From: Candidatus Centipeda massiliensis | GTDB lineage: Bacteria; Bacillota; Negativicutes; Selenomonadales; Selenomonadaceae | Direction: 5' to 3' | DNA length: 64,000 bases | Assembly: GCF_900290285.1 (NCBI RefSeq) | Contig: NZ_LT985754.1 | Span: forward strand, 251,877 to 315,876 | In this document: positions 16,735 through 26,276 of the stretch, one piece after another | Layout of the letters: the number at the start of each line of letters is the position of its first letter | Numbering within the stretch: the first letter of the stretch is position 1 | The notes under the pieces: model-generated | What the model saw: the letters and a program-made list of their open reading frames with translations, nothing else | What the model was told of the DNA's origin: nothing | Database searches by the model: none | Made by a program: the position numbers and the translations under genes

Positions 16735-17634
16735 ATGACGTTGGTACAGATGCGGTATTTCTACGAGGTCTGCCAGTGGCAGAACATCACGAAGGCAGCG
16801 GAGCACCTCCATGTCTCGCAGCCGACTGTCACCGTCGCCATGCAGGCACTTGAGGCGGAGACGGGGCTGAACCTCTTTCACCGCGAGGGGCGCAAGATCA
16901 CGGTTACGACGGACGGTGCGAAGCTCCTTGGCAAGGTGTCCTATATTCTCACGGAGGTCGCACGCCTCGACAACGAGATCCGCGATATGGCGCACCGCCA
17001 CGCGAAGGTGCGCATTGCGATGCCCCTGCAGCTCGGCGTGGTCTTCCTGCCGCACATCCTCGGCGATTTTCACCGCGATCACCCCGAGATCGACCTTGAG
17101 ATCATCGAGACGGGCGGCGTGAGCGCGCTGCAGATGGTCGAGGAGGAAAAGCTGGATTTCGCGCTGACGAACTACACCGTCGATTTCAGCACGCGCCTCA
17201 CGTACTCCAAACTCTTTGACTGCGAGTGCACCTTTGTCACGCGCCCCGACCACCCCCTTGCGGGGCGGCACGCACTCAGCATCACGGATCTGAAGGACGA
17301 GCCGCTCATCATGCTCGACAGCAATTTCTTCGTGGATCGTCTGGTGCAGGATGCCTACGGCCGCGCGGGCGAGAAGCCGAATGTCGTGCACTACTCGCCC
17401 TACCTCCACACGGTCAAGAATCTCGTCCACGCAGGGATCGGATCGACCTTCCTTGCGCGTCCGTCCGTGCTTCCGTCCGACAACTTTATCCAGATTCCGC
17501 TGATCGATCCCATCTTCATCAACAGCGGTCTCGTTACGAAGAAGGGGCGCCAGATCTTTGACGACGTGCGCCTCGTCATGAACTACCTGCGCGGGTTGAC
17601 GAAGGAGCTGCTGGGGAGCGGAAAGAAGGGCTGA
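16735..17634 (+). CDS. LysR-type transcriptional regulator
   Basis: A 299-aa regulator. N-terminal winged helix-turn-helix (about residues 1-65: MTLVQMRYFYEVCQWQNITK, then AAEHLHVSQPTVTVAMQALE), a linker helix, and a type 2 periplasmic-binding-like effector domain (about 90-295). The ATG at 16735 sits 8 bases after GGGAG and gives the usual LysR start; a TTG five codons upstream is less likely. The effector is unknown. It is divergent from the 54-aa gene and followed by a hairpin terminator, so it is monocistronic. Confidence 0.9.
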   Translation: MTLVQMRYFYEVCQWQNITKAAEHLHVSQPTVTVAMQALEAETGLNLFHREGRKITVTTDGAKLLGKVSYILTEVARLDNEIRDMAHRHAKVRIAMPLQLGVVFLPHILGDFHRDHPEIDLEIIETGGVSALQMVEEEKLDFALTNYTVDFSTRLTYSKLFDCECTFVTRPDHPLAGRHALSITDLKDEPLIMLDSNFFVDRLVQDAYGRAGEKPNVVHYSPYLHTVKNLVHAGIGSTFLARPSVLPSDNFIQIPLIDPIFINSGLVTKKGRQIFDDVRLVMNYLRGLTKELLGSGKKG

Positions 17635-17639
17635 GGGGC

Positions 17640-17691
17640 TGCCTCCTTGTTCTGCGCCAATCTGGCAGACTTCATTTTAGCAGTGATCTTG
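17640..17691 (-). repeat. MITE A relic (one end)
   Basis: GCCTCCTTGTTC...GCCAATCTGGCAGACTTC..TTAGCAGTGATC matches the right third of inverted MITE copies with a short deletion. Only one end survives. Confidence 0.65.
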
Positions 17692-17698
17692 CCCTACG

Positions 17699-17742
17699 TC
17701 CCCCGTCTTTGCAACATTTATTGTGCAAAGGCGGGGGCTTTG
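17699..17742 (+). terminator. Hairpin terminator behind the LysR gene
   Basis: CCCCCGTCTTTGCA / TGCAAAGGCGGGGG stem with a short loop (ACATTTAT), followed by CTTTGTGTT. It separates the regulator from secA. Confidence 0.7.
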
Positions 17743-17751
17743 TGTTATAAT
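17743..17751 (+). promoter_or_regulatory. secA promoter, extended -10
   Basis: TGTTATAAT: a perfect TATAAT with the TGn extension, immediately after the terminator hairpin and about 50 bases before the secA start. A poor -35 (TTGTGC) overlaps the hairpin. Confidence 0.6.
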
Positions 17752-17802
17752 GAAACGAATACTGTCTTTCAAACGACATCAGATACAGGAGTGTGAAACT
17801 AC

Positions 17803-20448
17803 TTGTTCGGAATATCTTCGATTCTCAAACGCTTCCTTGGCGATAACAATGACAAGGAGATTGCGCGCTACCGCGAGATCGTCGCACAGATCAATGCGCT
17901 CGAACCCACGATGGCGAACCTTACGGACGACAAGCTGACGGGCTATACGCGGAAATTCCGCGAGCAGCTCGCAGAGGGTGTGACGATGGAGGAGATCCTC
18001 CCGGAGGCGTTTGCCGTCGTGCGCGAGACCTCGCGCCGCGTGCTCGGCATGCGCCACTTCGACGTGCAGATGATTGGCGGAATATGTCTCCACGAGGGGC
18101 GGATCGCGGAGATGCGTACGGGCGAGGGCAAGACCCTCGTCGCGACGACGGCGGTCTACCTCAACGCGCTGGAGGGCAAGGGCGTCCACGTCGTCACGGT
18201 CAACGACTACCTCGCACGGCGCGACAGCGAGTGGATGGGCAAGCTCTACCGCTACCTCGGGCTTTCGGTCGGACTCATCGCGCACAATATGGATTTCCCC
18301 GAGCGCAAGGCGGCATACGCGGCGGACGTGACGTTCGGCACGAACAACGAGTTCGGCTTTGACTACCTGCGCGACAACATGGTGCTGTCCGAGAGCCAGA
18401 TGGTGCAGCGCCCGCTGCACTACGCCATCGTGGACGAGGTGGACTCCATCCTCATCGACGAGGCGCGCACGCCGCTCATCATCTCCGGCCCCGGCACGAA
18501 GTCCACGGACAACTACCGCGTCATGGCGGAGGCGGTGCGCCACCTGAAGGAGGGTGAGGACTACACGGTCGACGAGAAGCAGAAGACCGTCGCGCCCGCG
18601 GACAGCGCCGTGCCGAAGATCGAGAAGATCGTCGGCATCCAGAACCTCTACGCGCCCGAGAACATCGAGCTGTCCCACTGCTTCACGGCGGCACTGCGTG
18701 CAAAGGCGCTGATGCACCGCGACCGCGACTACGTCGTCAAGGGGGACGAGATCGTCATTGTCGACGAGTTTACGGGGCGTCTGATGGAGGGACGGCGCTA
18801 CTCGGACGGCCTGCATCAGGCAATCGAGGCGAAGGAGGGCGTCAAGATCCAGCGTGAGTCACAGACGCTCGCGAGCATCACGTTCCAGAACTACTTCCGT
18901 ATGTACGACAAGCTCGCGGGCATGACGGGCACGGCAAAGACCGAGGAGAACGAATTCCTCAAGATCTACAATCTGCCCGTCATCGTCATCCCGACGAACA
19001 AGCCCATTCAGCGCATCGACGAGCCGGACGTGATCTACAAGACGAAGGCGGCGAAGTACCGCGCCGTCGGACGTGCGGTCAAGGAGATCCACGAGACGGG
19101 GCAGCCCGTCCTCATCGGTACGACCTCGATCACGCAGTCCGAGGAGATGTCGAATGTCCTCAAAAAGAACGGCATTCCGCACGTCGTACTGAATGCGAAG
19201 TTCCACGAAAAGGAAGCCGAGATCGTCGCCAACGCGGGGCAGAAGGGCGCTGTGACCATCGCGACGAACATGGCGGGGCGCGGCACGGACATCAAGCTCG
19301 GCGAGGGCGTTGAGGCACTCGGCGGTCTTTACATTGTCGGTACGGAGCGGCACGAGTCGCGGCGTATTGACAATCAGCTGCGCGGACGCTCGGGGCGTCA
19401 GGGCGACCCCGGTGCGTCGAAGTTCTTCCTCTCGCTTGAGGATGATCTCATGCGCCTCTTTGCCTCCGACCGCATTGCGGGCATCATGGATCGCCTCGGC
19501 ATGGAGGAAGACGAGCCGATTGAGCACGCGATCATCACGCGCTCGATTGAGCACGCGCAGAAGAAGGTCGAGGCGCGCAACTTCGACATCCGCAAGCACG
19601 TCCTTGAGTATGACGATGTCATGAATCAGCAGCGCGAGGTCATCTACGGCGAGCGCAGGAAGATCCTCAAGGGGGAGAACCTGCGCGAGAACATCCTCGC
19701 GATGGTGAAGCACATCATCAAGGACGAGATGACGCAGTACGCGAACGAAAAACTCTACCCCGAGGAGTGGCAGCTGGACGCGCTCATCGAGGACGCGGAG
19801 AAGGTGTATGCGCCGCAGGGACGCCTCAAGAAGGAAGAGCTTGAGCAGCTCGCACGCGACGAGATCCAGGAGACGCTGGAAAAGGTCGCCGAGGAGGGCT
19901 ACGCGGCGCGTGAGCAGATGTTCGGCGCGGAGAATATGCGCGAGCTCGAAAAGGTCGTCATGCTGCGCGTCGTGGATCAGAAGTGGATGGATCATCTCGA
20001 TCACATGGATATGCTGCGCGAGGGCATCAACCTGCGTGCGTATGGACAGCGCAATCCTCTGGTCGAGTACAAGATCGAGGCGCTCACGATGTTCGAGGAG
20101 ATGGAGGCGTCCATCATGGATCAGATCGCCTCGCTCATGTACCATGTGAGTATCGTGACGCCGCAGGCGGCTGCTGCTGCGCCTCCCATGTCGGAGAACG
20201 GCACGCCGCGCCCCGCGCCCGTGGTGGACGAGGGGGCGCAGCGCCGCGCGGAGCAGCTGCTTGCACGCGAGCGCTCGAAGCTGGAGGATCACCTCATGAA
20301 TGCGCGCGCCTCGCACGGCGACGAGTCCGTGCCCGCCGAGGCAAAGTCGGCGAAGAAGAACGAGGACGGGAAGAAGGTCGGGCGCAACGATCCGTGCCCC
20401 TGCGGCAGCGGCAAGAAGTATAAGAACTGCCACGGGAAGGATAAGTAA
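17803..20448 (+). CDS. secA: Preprotein translocase ATPase SecA
   Basis: An 881-aa motor ATPase that drives unfolded preproteins through SecYEG. It begins at TTG ([20 protein letters not shown]) with AGGAG upstream. Visible: nucleotide-binding domain 1 with [11 protein letters not shown] (Walker A, about residue 105) and [16 protein letters not shown] (Walker B), the preprotein-crosslinking region, nucleotide-binding domain 2 with [13 protein letters not shown] and [13 protein letters not shown], the helical scaffold/wing domains, and a C-terminal zinc-binding SEC-C motif ([16 protein letters not shown]) that can contact ribosomes or SecB. Size is normal. Single SecA copy in the window. Confidence 0.97.
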   Translation: MFGISSILKRFLGDNNDKEIARYREIVAQINALEPTMANLTDDKLTGYTRKFREQLAEGVTMEEILPEAFAVVRETSRRVLGMRHFDVQMIGGICLHEGRIAEMRTGEGKTLVATTAVYLNALEGKGVHVVTVNDYLARRDSEWMGKLYRYLGLSVGLIAHNMDFPERKAAYAADVTFGTNNEFGFDYLRDNMVLSESQMVQRPLHYAIVDEVDSILIDEARTPLIISGPGTKSTDNYRVMAEAVRHLKEGEDYTVDEKQKTVAPADSAVPKIEKIVGIQNLYAPENIELSHCFTAALRAKALMHRDRDYVVKGDEIVIVDEFTGRLMEGRRYSDGLHQAIEAKEGVKIQRESQTLASITFQNYFRMYDKLAGMTGTAKTEENEFLKIYNLPVIVIPTNKPIQRIDEPDVIYKTKAAKYRAVGRAVKEIHETGQPVLIGTTSITQSEEMSNVLKKNGIPHVVLNAKFHEKEAEIVANAGQKGAVTIATNMAGRGTDIKLGEGVEALGGLYIVGTERHESRRIDNQLRGRSGRQGDPGASKFFLSLEDDLMRLFASDRIAGIMDRLGMEEDEPIEHAIITRSIEHAQKKVEARNFDIRKHVLEYDDVMNQQREVIYGERRKILKGENLRENILAMVKHIIKDEMTQYANEKLYPEEWQLDALIEDAEKVYAPQGRLKKEELEQLARDEIQETLEKVAEEGYAAREQMFGAENMRELEKVVMLRVVDQKWMDHLDHMDMLREGINLRAYGQRNPLVEYKIEALTMFEEMEASIMDQIASLMYHVSIVTPQAAAAAPPMSENGTPRPAPVVDEGAQRRAEQLLARERSKLEDHLMNARASHGDESVPAEAKSAKKNEDGKKVGRNDPCPCGSGKKYKNCHGKDK

Positions 20449-20472
20449 TTTAGCGTCTACGTCAAATGTTAC

Positions 20473-20643
20473 GGACGTGCGAGCTCCTCGCAGAACCCTC
20501 GTTACACAAGCGGTCGGGCACTTATCTGCCGAAATACCTGCGGATTCCAAACGCGCTTCGCTTGAACGGTTAAAATCCGCAGGGGGCAGAACGTGCCCTC
20601 TCTTCCGCTCGCTCCACTAGGGTTTGCTACGGAGCATCGCCGT
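20473..20643 (+). repeat. Dispersed repeat family C, copy 2
   Basis: Same ends (GAGCTCCTCGCAGAACCCTC and CTAGGGTTTGCTACGGAG) and same GCGGATTCCAAACGCGCTTC core as the copy at 2171. It fills the secA-prfB spacer. Confidence 0.85.
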
Positions 20644-20693
20644 CCGTACTTCCCCATGACATTATCATAGAGATGTAATTTAAGGAATCAACT

Positions 20694-21800
20694 ATGCTGG
20701 AAGATCTGAAACCGATACTGAATGATCTGGGCGAAAAGCTCGATCAGATGCGCATCTCTCTGGAGATCCCCGCGAAGGAGGAGAAGATCGCCGAGCTCGA
20801 ATACAAGATGAGCGAGCCGTCCTTCTGGGACGATGCGGCGGCGGCGCAGAAGCTGAATCAGGAGCTCGCCGCCTTGAAGGGCGGGGTGGACACCTATAAG
20901 AACCTCATGGCGAAGTATGAGGACGCTGAGACGCTGTATGAAATGGGCATCGAGGAGAACGATCCGTCGATGGAGGGGGACATCCGCGCGGAGCTTGACC
21001 TCATCGCGGATGGACTCGAAACCCTCCAGCTTGAGGTGCTTCTCTCGGGCGAATACGACGCGAACGATGCCATCTTGACGCTCCACGCGGGCGCGGGCGG
21101 CACGGAGGCGCAGGACTGGACGCAGATGCTCCTCAGGATGTACGGCCGCTGGGCGGAGCGGCACGGCTTTACCGCCCTAACCGCCGATCTGCAGCCGGGC
21201 GATGAGGCGGGCGTGAAGTCCGCGACGCTCTTTATCAAGGGGCACAATGCCTATGGCTTCCTCAAGTCCGAGAAGGGCGTGCACCGCCTTGTGCGCATCT
21301 CGCCGTTTGACTCGCAGGCGCGGCGGCACACGTCCTTCTCCGCGTGCGATGTCATGCCGGAGATCGACGATGCGGTCGAGGTTCCCATCAATATGGACGA
21401 TGTGCGCGTCGACTATTTCCGTGCGAGCGGCGCGGGTGGACAGCACATCAACAAGACCTCGTCCGCCGTGCGCATGACGCACGAGCCGACGGGCATCGTC
21501 GTGCAGTGCCAGAACGAGCGGTCGCAGCTGCAGAACAAGGAGCAGTGTCTCAAGATGCTCCGCGCGAAGCTGTTTGAGCTGGAGCAGGAGAAGAAGGAAG
21601 AGGAGATCGCGAGGCTCGAAGGCGTACAGCAGAAGATCGAGTGGGGCAGCCAGATCCGCTCCTACGTGTTCCAGCCGTACACGATGGTGAAGGATGTGCG
21701 CACGAACGCCGAGACGGGCAACGTGCAGGCGGTCATGGACGGGGACATCGATCCCTTCATCCGCGCGTATCTCAACGCAAAGGCGAACCACGAGTTTTAA
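20694..21800 (+). CDS. prfB: Peptide chain release factor 2
   Basis: A 368-aa class I release factor that recognises UAA and UGA. Visible: the SPFDSQARRH region (SPF codon-recognition tripeptide) at about residues 203-212 and the catalytic GGQ in SGAGGQHINKTSSAVR (about 245-260). The gene is read in a single uninterrupted frame: the programmed +1 frameshift (CUU UGA) present near codon 25 of many bacterial prfB genes is not there, the corresponding place reading MRISLEIP. The stop codon TAA is joined directly to a MITE. Confidence 0.96.
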   Translation: MLEDLKPILNDLGEKLDQMRISLEIPAKEEKIAELEYKMSEPSFWDDAAAAQKLNQELAALKGGVDTYKNLMAKYEDAETLYEMGIEENDPSMEGDIRAELDLIADGLETLQLEVLLSGEYDANDAILTLHAGAGGTEAQDWTQMLLRMYGRWAERHGFTALTADLQPGDEAGVKSATLFIKGHNAYGFLKSEKGVHRLVRISPFDSQARRHTSFSACDVMPEIDDAVEVPINMDDVRVDYFRASGAGGQHINKTSSAVRMTHEPTGIVVQCQNERSQLQNKEQCLKMLRAKLFELEQEKKEEEIARLEGVQQKIEWGSQIRSYVFQPYTMVKDVRTNAETGNVQAVMDGDIDPFIRAYLNAKANHEF

Positions 21801-21960
21801 GGAAGCACTGATAAATTCAGCACCGCCATCTTAACGCATCTTTTTTGCCCACACAACGCCTGCAAATCCTCCACATAGCCCTTGCTATGCGTCCGGTTTG
21901 CCTTCTAGTTCGGACGAAAAAATCTGCGCTAATCTGAGGGTCTATTTTATCAGCGATTCC
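21801..21960 (-). repeat. MITE family A, copy 4 (inverted)
   Basis: 160 bp, GGAAGCACTGATAAA to ATCAGCGATTCC. Flanked by TTTAA on the left (including the prfB stop) and TTTAA on the right (21961-21965). The right flank continues as AAGGAG and serves as RBS of the next gene. Confidence 0.9.
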
Positions 21961-21978
21961 TTTAAGGAGTTCATCATC

Positions 21979-22653
21979 ATGTGGAAAGTATCAGCCGTCA
22001 TCCTGTTCCTCGTTTTCAGCCTCGTCTGCGGCATCTTTGCGCTGCCGTATGGGGTTACAACGATGGTGACGGACGGGCTGCGCGAGCGCACGGGCGCACA
22101 GGATGTGCAGCTTTCGATCATCGACAGCCCGCGTCTCATATTCGGCGAGATCGGTGCCATCGACGGCGTGATCCGTCAGGGGCGCATCGGAAAGGTGTTT
22201 GTACGTGAACTGACGGTCACGGGCAAGCACTTGCGCTTTGATGTGGGGACGCTTCTGCGTGATCAGCAGCTCGTCCTCACCGATGCGGAGAGCGTTCAGA
22301 TGCGCGGTGTGGTGGATGCGGACGCGATCCGCGAACTCGTCACGAGCGAGGCGGACAAATTCAGTGATGTCGCCGTGACGGTGCATCCCGGTGCCGTCCT
22401 CACGACGGCAAGGACGCGCGCCTTTGGGCAGACCTTTGAGGTCACGCTGGAGGGCGGCTTCTTTATCGAGAATGGCGACCTCTACTACAAGGCAACGCAC
22501 ATCGCCGCGCGCGGCATGGGACTGAACGTGCTGAGCCTTGACGGTCTCTTCCCCGATCTGCTCGTCGCGCGTGCCGATACACTTCCCTTTGGGCTTGGGT
22601 TCGAGAGCATCGAGGAGAAGGACGGCGTTGTGATCCTCACGGCGGGGGAATAA
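21979..22653 (+). CDS. DUF2993 (LmeA-like) membrane-anchored protein
   Basis: A 224-aa protein with an N-terminal signal anchor (WKVSAVILFLVFSLVCGIFA) and a beta-rich extracytoplasmic domain: DVQLSIIDSPRLIFGEIGAI, then alternating strands such as VFVRELTVTGKHLRFDVGTLL. This pattern matches the DUF2993/LmeA family of lipid-binding TULIP-like periplasmic proteins. The ATG at 21979 has AAGGAG 8 bases before it; the longer frame starts inside the MITE and is rejected. It precedes the DUF5693 gene by 10 bases. Function here is unknown; an envelope lipid role is inference. Confidence 0.75.
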   Translation: MWKVSAVILFLVFSLVCGIFALPYGVTTMVTDGLRERTGAQDVQLSIIDSPRLIFGEIGAIDGVIRQGRIGKVFVRELTVTGKHLRFDVGTLLRDQQLVLTDAESVQMRGVVDADAIRELVTSEADKFSDVAVTVHPGAVLTTARTRAFGQTFEVTLEGGFFIENGDLYYKATHIAARGMGLNVLSLDGLFPDLLVARADTLPFGLGFESIEEKDGVVILTAGE

Positions 22654-22663
22654 GGAATCATCT

Positions 22664-24715
22664 ATGAAGAAATTTTACTATCATCCGATCCTCCTCGCGG
22701 CGATCCTCGTTGGCTTCATTGCGAGTCTCCTCATCGGCATGGAGCGTCACGAAGTCGAGGAGGATACGCGTACGGTGGAGCTTGCCATCGACTACGAGGG
22801 ACTCTTGGAGCTTGCCGCGCGTGAGGGCGTGCCTGCAGGCGAAGTCCTCGCCCGCGCAAGGGAGGCGGGCATCACCTCGCTCGCCGTCTACGAGACGACG
22901 TTCAAGAAGTTCAACGAGAACGGCAAGGCAAGTGCCGTGCCGGGCGCGGATATCCTCGCTGCCTACCATACGGGGACGCTGACCGATCCGCGTTGGCGTG
23001 CACTCGTCGAGGAAGGCAAGATCGTCGGTACGGAGATCTACGTCGTCGTGCACGACCCCGTGATCGGTGCCGAGCTGAAGGAGGATCTCCTGCGCCGCTT
23101 CGGCACGCAGCGCATTACGGTGCACACGGTCGGCACGGACGAGATCATTGCGGTCAAGGATCACTACGAATCGTTCCTCAAGCGCAACATTGGGCTGCCG
23201 ACCGACGAGATGCGCGCCGTGAACGCTGCGGGCTTCGACGTGCTCGCGCGCCCCTCGAACTATGCAGCCTGCACGCCGGAGGATGTGCACGCCGTTTTCC
23301 AGCGCATGGATGGAATCGCCGTCTCGGCGATTGTCTTTTCGGGGCAGGAGACGCTTGGCGCACCGAAGGCGCTGCAAGCCACCATTGACGAGATGAACGC
23401 ACGCCGCCTCACGCTTGGGCTGATCGAGGGCGTGACCCAGCTGCAGTTTTACAAGCAGCAGGGCATGGACGAGATCGCAAAGGGCATCGGCTATGACCGC
23501 GTCGCACGCCTCTACGCCATTCCGCAGGATGAGCTGAAAAAGCTCAAGATCGCAGATGCCGTTGAGCGTTGGGAGACGACGGACGAGGAGCGGAACATCC
23601 GCATCAATCTCCTGCGCATCTACGAGGAACCCGCGCCGAACATGACCCTCCTCGAAACGAATATGAAGTACTTCGCCGACACGCGTGCGGCGCTTGAGGC
23701 AAAGGGCTTTCACATCGGGCGCGCAGGAACGTTTGCCATCTATGCGCCGTCGCAGATGCTGCGCGCACTTGTCATCATGGGCGTTGCGGCAGCGGGCGTG
23801 CTCTACCTCTCGCTCGTCATCCCTGCGCTGAACCGTCGGCGTAAGGCGGTTCTGCTCTTTTTCGCCGTGGCGGCGCTCATCTCCATGATGCCCGTCCTCA
23901 TCGGTGCGGGCAGCAAGGTGCGGATCGTCGCGGCACTCCTGAGTGCGAATCTCTTTCCGGCGCTCGCGCTCGTGGCACTGCTCGATCTCCTGCGCGGGCG
24001 GCGCTTCCAAAAGGATGCGCCCACATGGCGCATTCTCGTTGCGGGGCTTGTGCTCCTCGGCATCACGAGTGCGCTTTCGATGATCGGAGCCTCCTATCTC
24101 TCGGGTGCACTCGCTGACACGCGCTATCTCCTTGAGTTCGACATCTTCCGCGGGATCAAGCTGACCTTTGTCCTGCCGATGATTCTCGTCGCCGTCGCCT
24201 TTATGCAGCGGTTTGACATCTTTGACGGACAGTTTGACGCCTCGGCGGGTGTCCTCGGTCAGCTGCGCGAGATCATGGCAACGCCTGTGCGCGTCGGCTC
24301 GCTGCTCGGCGGACTCGTCCTCATCGGGGCGCTCATCGTTTTGGTGCTGCGCAGCGGGCACACCTCGGGCATGCCCGTGCCCGGCATCGAGCTGAAGATG
24401 CGCGCGGCACTTGAGCAGCTGTTCTACGCGCGCCCGCGCACGAAGGAGTTCATGATCGGACATCCCGCGTTCCTGCTCGCTCTCTACGGTGCAGCGCGGC
24501 GGTGGCGGACATGGATCCTCTTCGGACTCGTGCTCGCGGCGACCATCGGACAGGGGTCGATGGTCGAGACCTTTGCACACATGCGCACGCCGATTGAGAT
24601 GTCGCTTGTGCGCGGCATCGGCGGCGTATTCCTCGGCGGTGCCATCGGCGCCGTGCTTGTGGCACTGGTGGCGGCGTGGAATCACCTCTTGGAGCGCGTG
24701 TGGAAAGCAGTATAG
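22664..24715 (+). CDS. DUF5693 family multi-spanning membrane protein
   Basis: A 683-aa protein with one N-terminal helix (about residues 8-25, PILLAAILVGFIASLLIGME), a soluble extracytoplasmic domain of about 330 residues with a PLP-independent TIM-barrel-like feel (AREAGITSLAVYETTFKKF, RLTLGLIEGVTQLQFYKQQ) and eight or so C-terminal transmembrane helices (about 365-680). This matches DUF5693, often found next to csaB in Firmicutes, as here. The function is not established; the neighbourhood suggests cell-surface polymer export or modification. RBS AAGGAATC. Confidence 0.8.
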   Translation: MKKFYYHPILLAAILVGFIASLLIGMERHEVEEDTRTVELAIDYEGLLELAAREGVPAGEVLARAREAGITSLAVYETTFKKFNENGKASAVPGADILAAYHTGTLTDPRWRALVEEGKIVGTEIYVVVHDPVIGAELKEDLLRRFGTQRITVHTVGTDEIIAVKDHYESFLKRNIGLPTDEMRAVNAAGFDVLARPSNYAACTPEDVHAVFQRMDGIAVSAIVFSGQETLGAPKALQATIDEMNARRLTLGLIEGVTQLQFYKQQGMDEIAKGIGYDRVARLYAIPQDELKKLKIADAVERWETTDEERNIRINLLRIYEEPAPNMTLLETNMKYFADTRAALEAKGFHIGRAGTFAIYAPSQMLRALVIMGVAAAGVLYLSLVIPALNRRRKAVLLFFAVAALISMMPVLIGAGSKVRIVAALLSANLFPALALVALLDLLRGRRFQKDAPTWRILVAGLVLLGITSALSMIGASYLSGALADTRYLLEFDIFRGIKLTFVLPMILVAVAFMQRFDIFDGQFDASAGVLGQLREIMATPVRVGSLLGGLVLIGALIVLVLRSGHTSGMPVPGIELKMRAALEQLFYARPRTKEFMIGHPAFLLALYGAARRWRTWILFGLVLAATIGQGSMVETFAHMRTPIEMSLVRGIGGVFLGGAIGAVLVALVAAWNHLLERVWKAV

Positions 24716-24732
24716 TATCGCCTCCTTGCAGG

Positions 24733-24851
24733 GGCGGAAGGGGCGCTTTGAGCGAGGGGGCGTTTCTGTCGTAAGAAAGTCACATGAGCCACGAGCGCCC
24801 CTATCGACACGCCTTTGGCGTGCCACTTCCCCCGTTTTGACGGGGGAAGCT
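24733..24851. repeat. GC-rich hairpin repeat (family B)
   Basis: GAAGGGGCGCTTTGAGCG, spacer with TCTGTCGTAAGAAAG, GAGCGCCCCTATCGACACGC and a CTTCCCCCGTTTTGACGGGGGAAG stem. Degenerate unit of the 176-bp type. It abuts the MITE at 24854. Confidence 0.75.
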
Positions 24852-24853
24852 AA

Positions 24854-25012
24854 GGAAGCACTGATAAATTCAGCCGCGCCATCTTAGCGCATCTTTTTTG
24901 CCCGCTCAATGCCTGCAAAACCTCCACATAGCTTTGGCTATGCGTCCGGTTTGTCTCCTTGTTCGGACGAAAAATCTATGCCAATCTGCAGGATTGTTTT
25001 ATCAGTGATTCC
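24854..25012 (-). repeat. MITE family A, copy 5 (inverted)
   Basis: 159 bp, flanked by the direct repeat CTAA (24850-24853 and 25013-25016). CTAA is not a palindrome, so this copy proves that the flanks are true target-site duplications and not part of the inverted ends. The left CTAA is the end of a family B hairpin, so the MITE inserted into that repeat's edge. Confidence 0.92.
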
Positions 25013-25030
25013 CTAAAATGTCGTAAATCA

Positions 25031-25100
25031 AAAGCCTCCCCTGCCGCAGCGGGGGAGGTGGCGAACGAAGTGAGCCGGTGGGGGCGCTTTGAGCAATCAA
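25031..25100. repeat. GC-rich hairpin repeat (family B), half unit
   Basis: AAAGCCTCCCCTGCCGC with GCGGGGGAGGTGG and the GAGCCGGTGGGGGCGCTTTG arm. Fills the last part of the gap before csaB. Confidence 0.75.
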
Positions 25101-25148
25101 GGAAGATCATCATAGGAATGGGAAACGGAACGGAGGGCATTTCACCCG

Positions 25149-26237
25149 ATGAAGCGGATCGTTGTATCGGGGTACTACGGAGCGAAGAACGCGGGCGATG
25201 AAGCCATGCTCGCGGCAATGCTTGAGGTACTCGCGGATTTGGACCCGGAACTTCATATCACCGTAATCAGTGCGGACCCTGCCGACACCGAACGGCGCCA
25301 CGGCGTGCACGCCGTCGGTTCGTTTGATGTGGGCGGGATCCTCGGCGCACTGCGCCGCGCAGACCTGCTCATCAGCGGCGGCGGCAGCCTCCTCCAGAAC
25401 GTCACGAGCCGCCGCAGCCTCTACTACTACATGGGCATCATCCTGCTCGCCCTCCTGCTCCGCAAAAAGGTCATGCTGTATGCACAGGGCATCGGCCCCG
25501 TTACGGGACGTTTTGCCTGTCGCTGCATGCGCTGGCTCGGCAACCGCGTCTCCCTCATCACGGTACGCGACGAGGGATCCATGGCGGAGCTGCGCCGCCT
25601 CGGCATCACGCACCCGCCGATGGAGTGTACGGCGGATCCCGTGCTCGGCATCCATCCCGTCGGTCGCGGGGCAGGGCGTGCCATCCTCAGCCGCTATGGG
25701 GCGGACGGCGCAAAGCCCGTCGTCGGCATCTCCGTGCGCGACTGGCAGGGCTGGCAGCACTACAAGGAGATCCTCGCAGAGATCAGCGACGCCATTGTCC
25801 GTGAGCTGGACGCGCGCGTCGTCTTTCTCCCCATGCAGTACCCCGAGGACGTGCGGACGGCAAAGACCGTTGCCGCATGGACGCGCGAGGACTGCACCGT
25901 CCTCGCCGATGAGTACACGACGGGCGAGCTGCTCTCCCTCGTTGCCAACATGGATCTGATGATCGGCGTGCGCCTCCATGCGCTCATCTTCGCCGGCGTC
26001 ATGGGCGTTCCCATGATCGGGATCTCCTACGACCCGAAGGTCGACCGCTTCCTGCGCTCCATCGGCGAAAAGCCCGTCAACGACCTGCAGGACATCACCA
26101 CCGCGAGCGTCCTCAAGGAGGTGCGCCGCAAATGGGCGGCACGCCACGCGTTTACGGAGGGAAATGCCGAGCTCCTCGCCAAGATGCGCAGCCTCGCCGC
26201 CCGCAACGCCGAGCTTGCGATGGGGCTGGTGCGTTGA
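25149..26237 (+). CDS. csaB: Polysaccharide pyruvyl transferase CsaB
   Basis: A 362-aa enzyme that adds pyruvate ketals from PEP to cell-wall polysaccharide, creating the ligand for SLH domains; in Negativicutes SLH-bearing outer-membrane proteins are tethered to the wall this way. It begins MKRIVVSGYYGAKNAGDEAM, followed by LLISGGGSLLQNVTSRRS and the second Rossmann half with DEYTTGELLSLVANMDLMIG and the conserved RLHALIFAG, the standard CsaB pattern. The ATG lacks a strong RBS. Its partner gene DUF5693 lies upstream behind repeats. The end is directly followed by the AT-rich toxin island. Confidence 0.92.
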   Translation: MKRIVVSGYYGAKNAGDEAMLAAMLEVLADLDPELHITVISADPADTERRHGVHAVGSFDVGGILGALRRADLLISGGGSLLQNVTSRRSLYYYMGIILLALLLRKKVMLYAQGIGPVTGRFACRCMRWLGNRVSLITVRDEGSMAELRRLGITHPPMECTADPVLGIHPVGRGAGRAILSRYGADGAKPVVGISVRDWQGWQHYKEILAEISDAIVRELDARVVFLPMQYPEDVRTAKTVAAWTREDCTVLADEYTTGELLSLVANMDLMIGVRLHALIFAGVMGVPMIGISYDPKVDRFLRSIGEKPVNDLQDITTASVLKEVRRKWAARHAFTEGNAELLAKMRSLAARNAELAMGLVR

Positions 26238-26242
26238 ATTAG

Positions 26243-26248
26243 TATAAT
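26243..26248 (+). promoter_or_regulatory. Possible -10 box of the toxin-antitoxin-chaperone operon
   Basis: TATAAT just behind the csaB stop. If used, the mRNA starts near 26255, which excludes the ATG at 26247 as start of the first gene. Confidence 0.4.
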
Positions 26249-26276
26249 GATACGTTTATATGCAAGGATGATTCCT

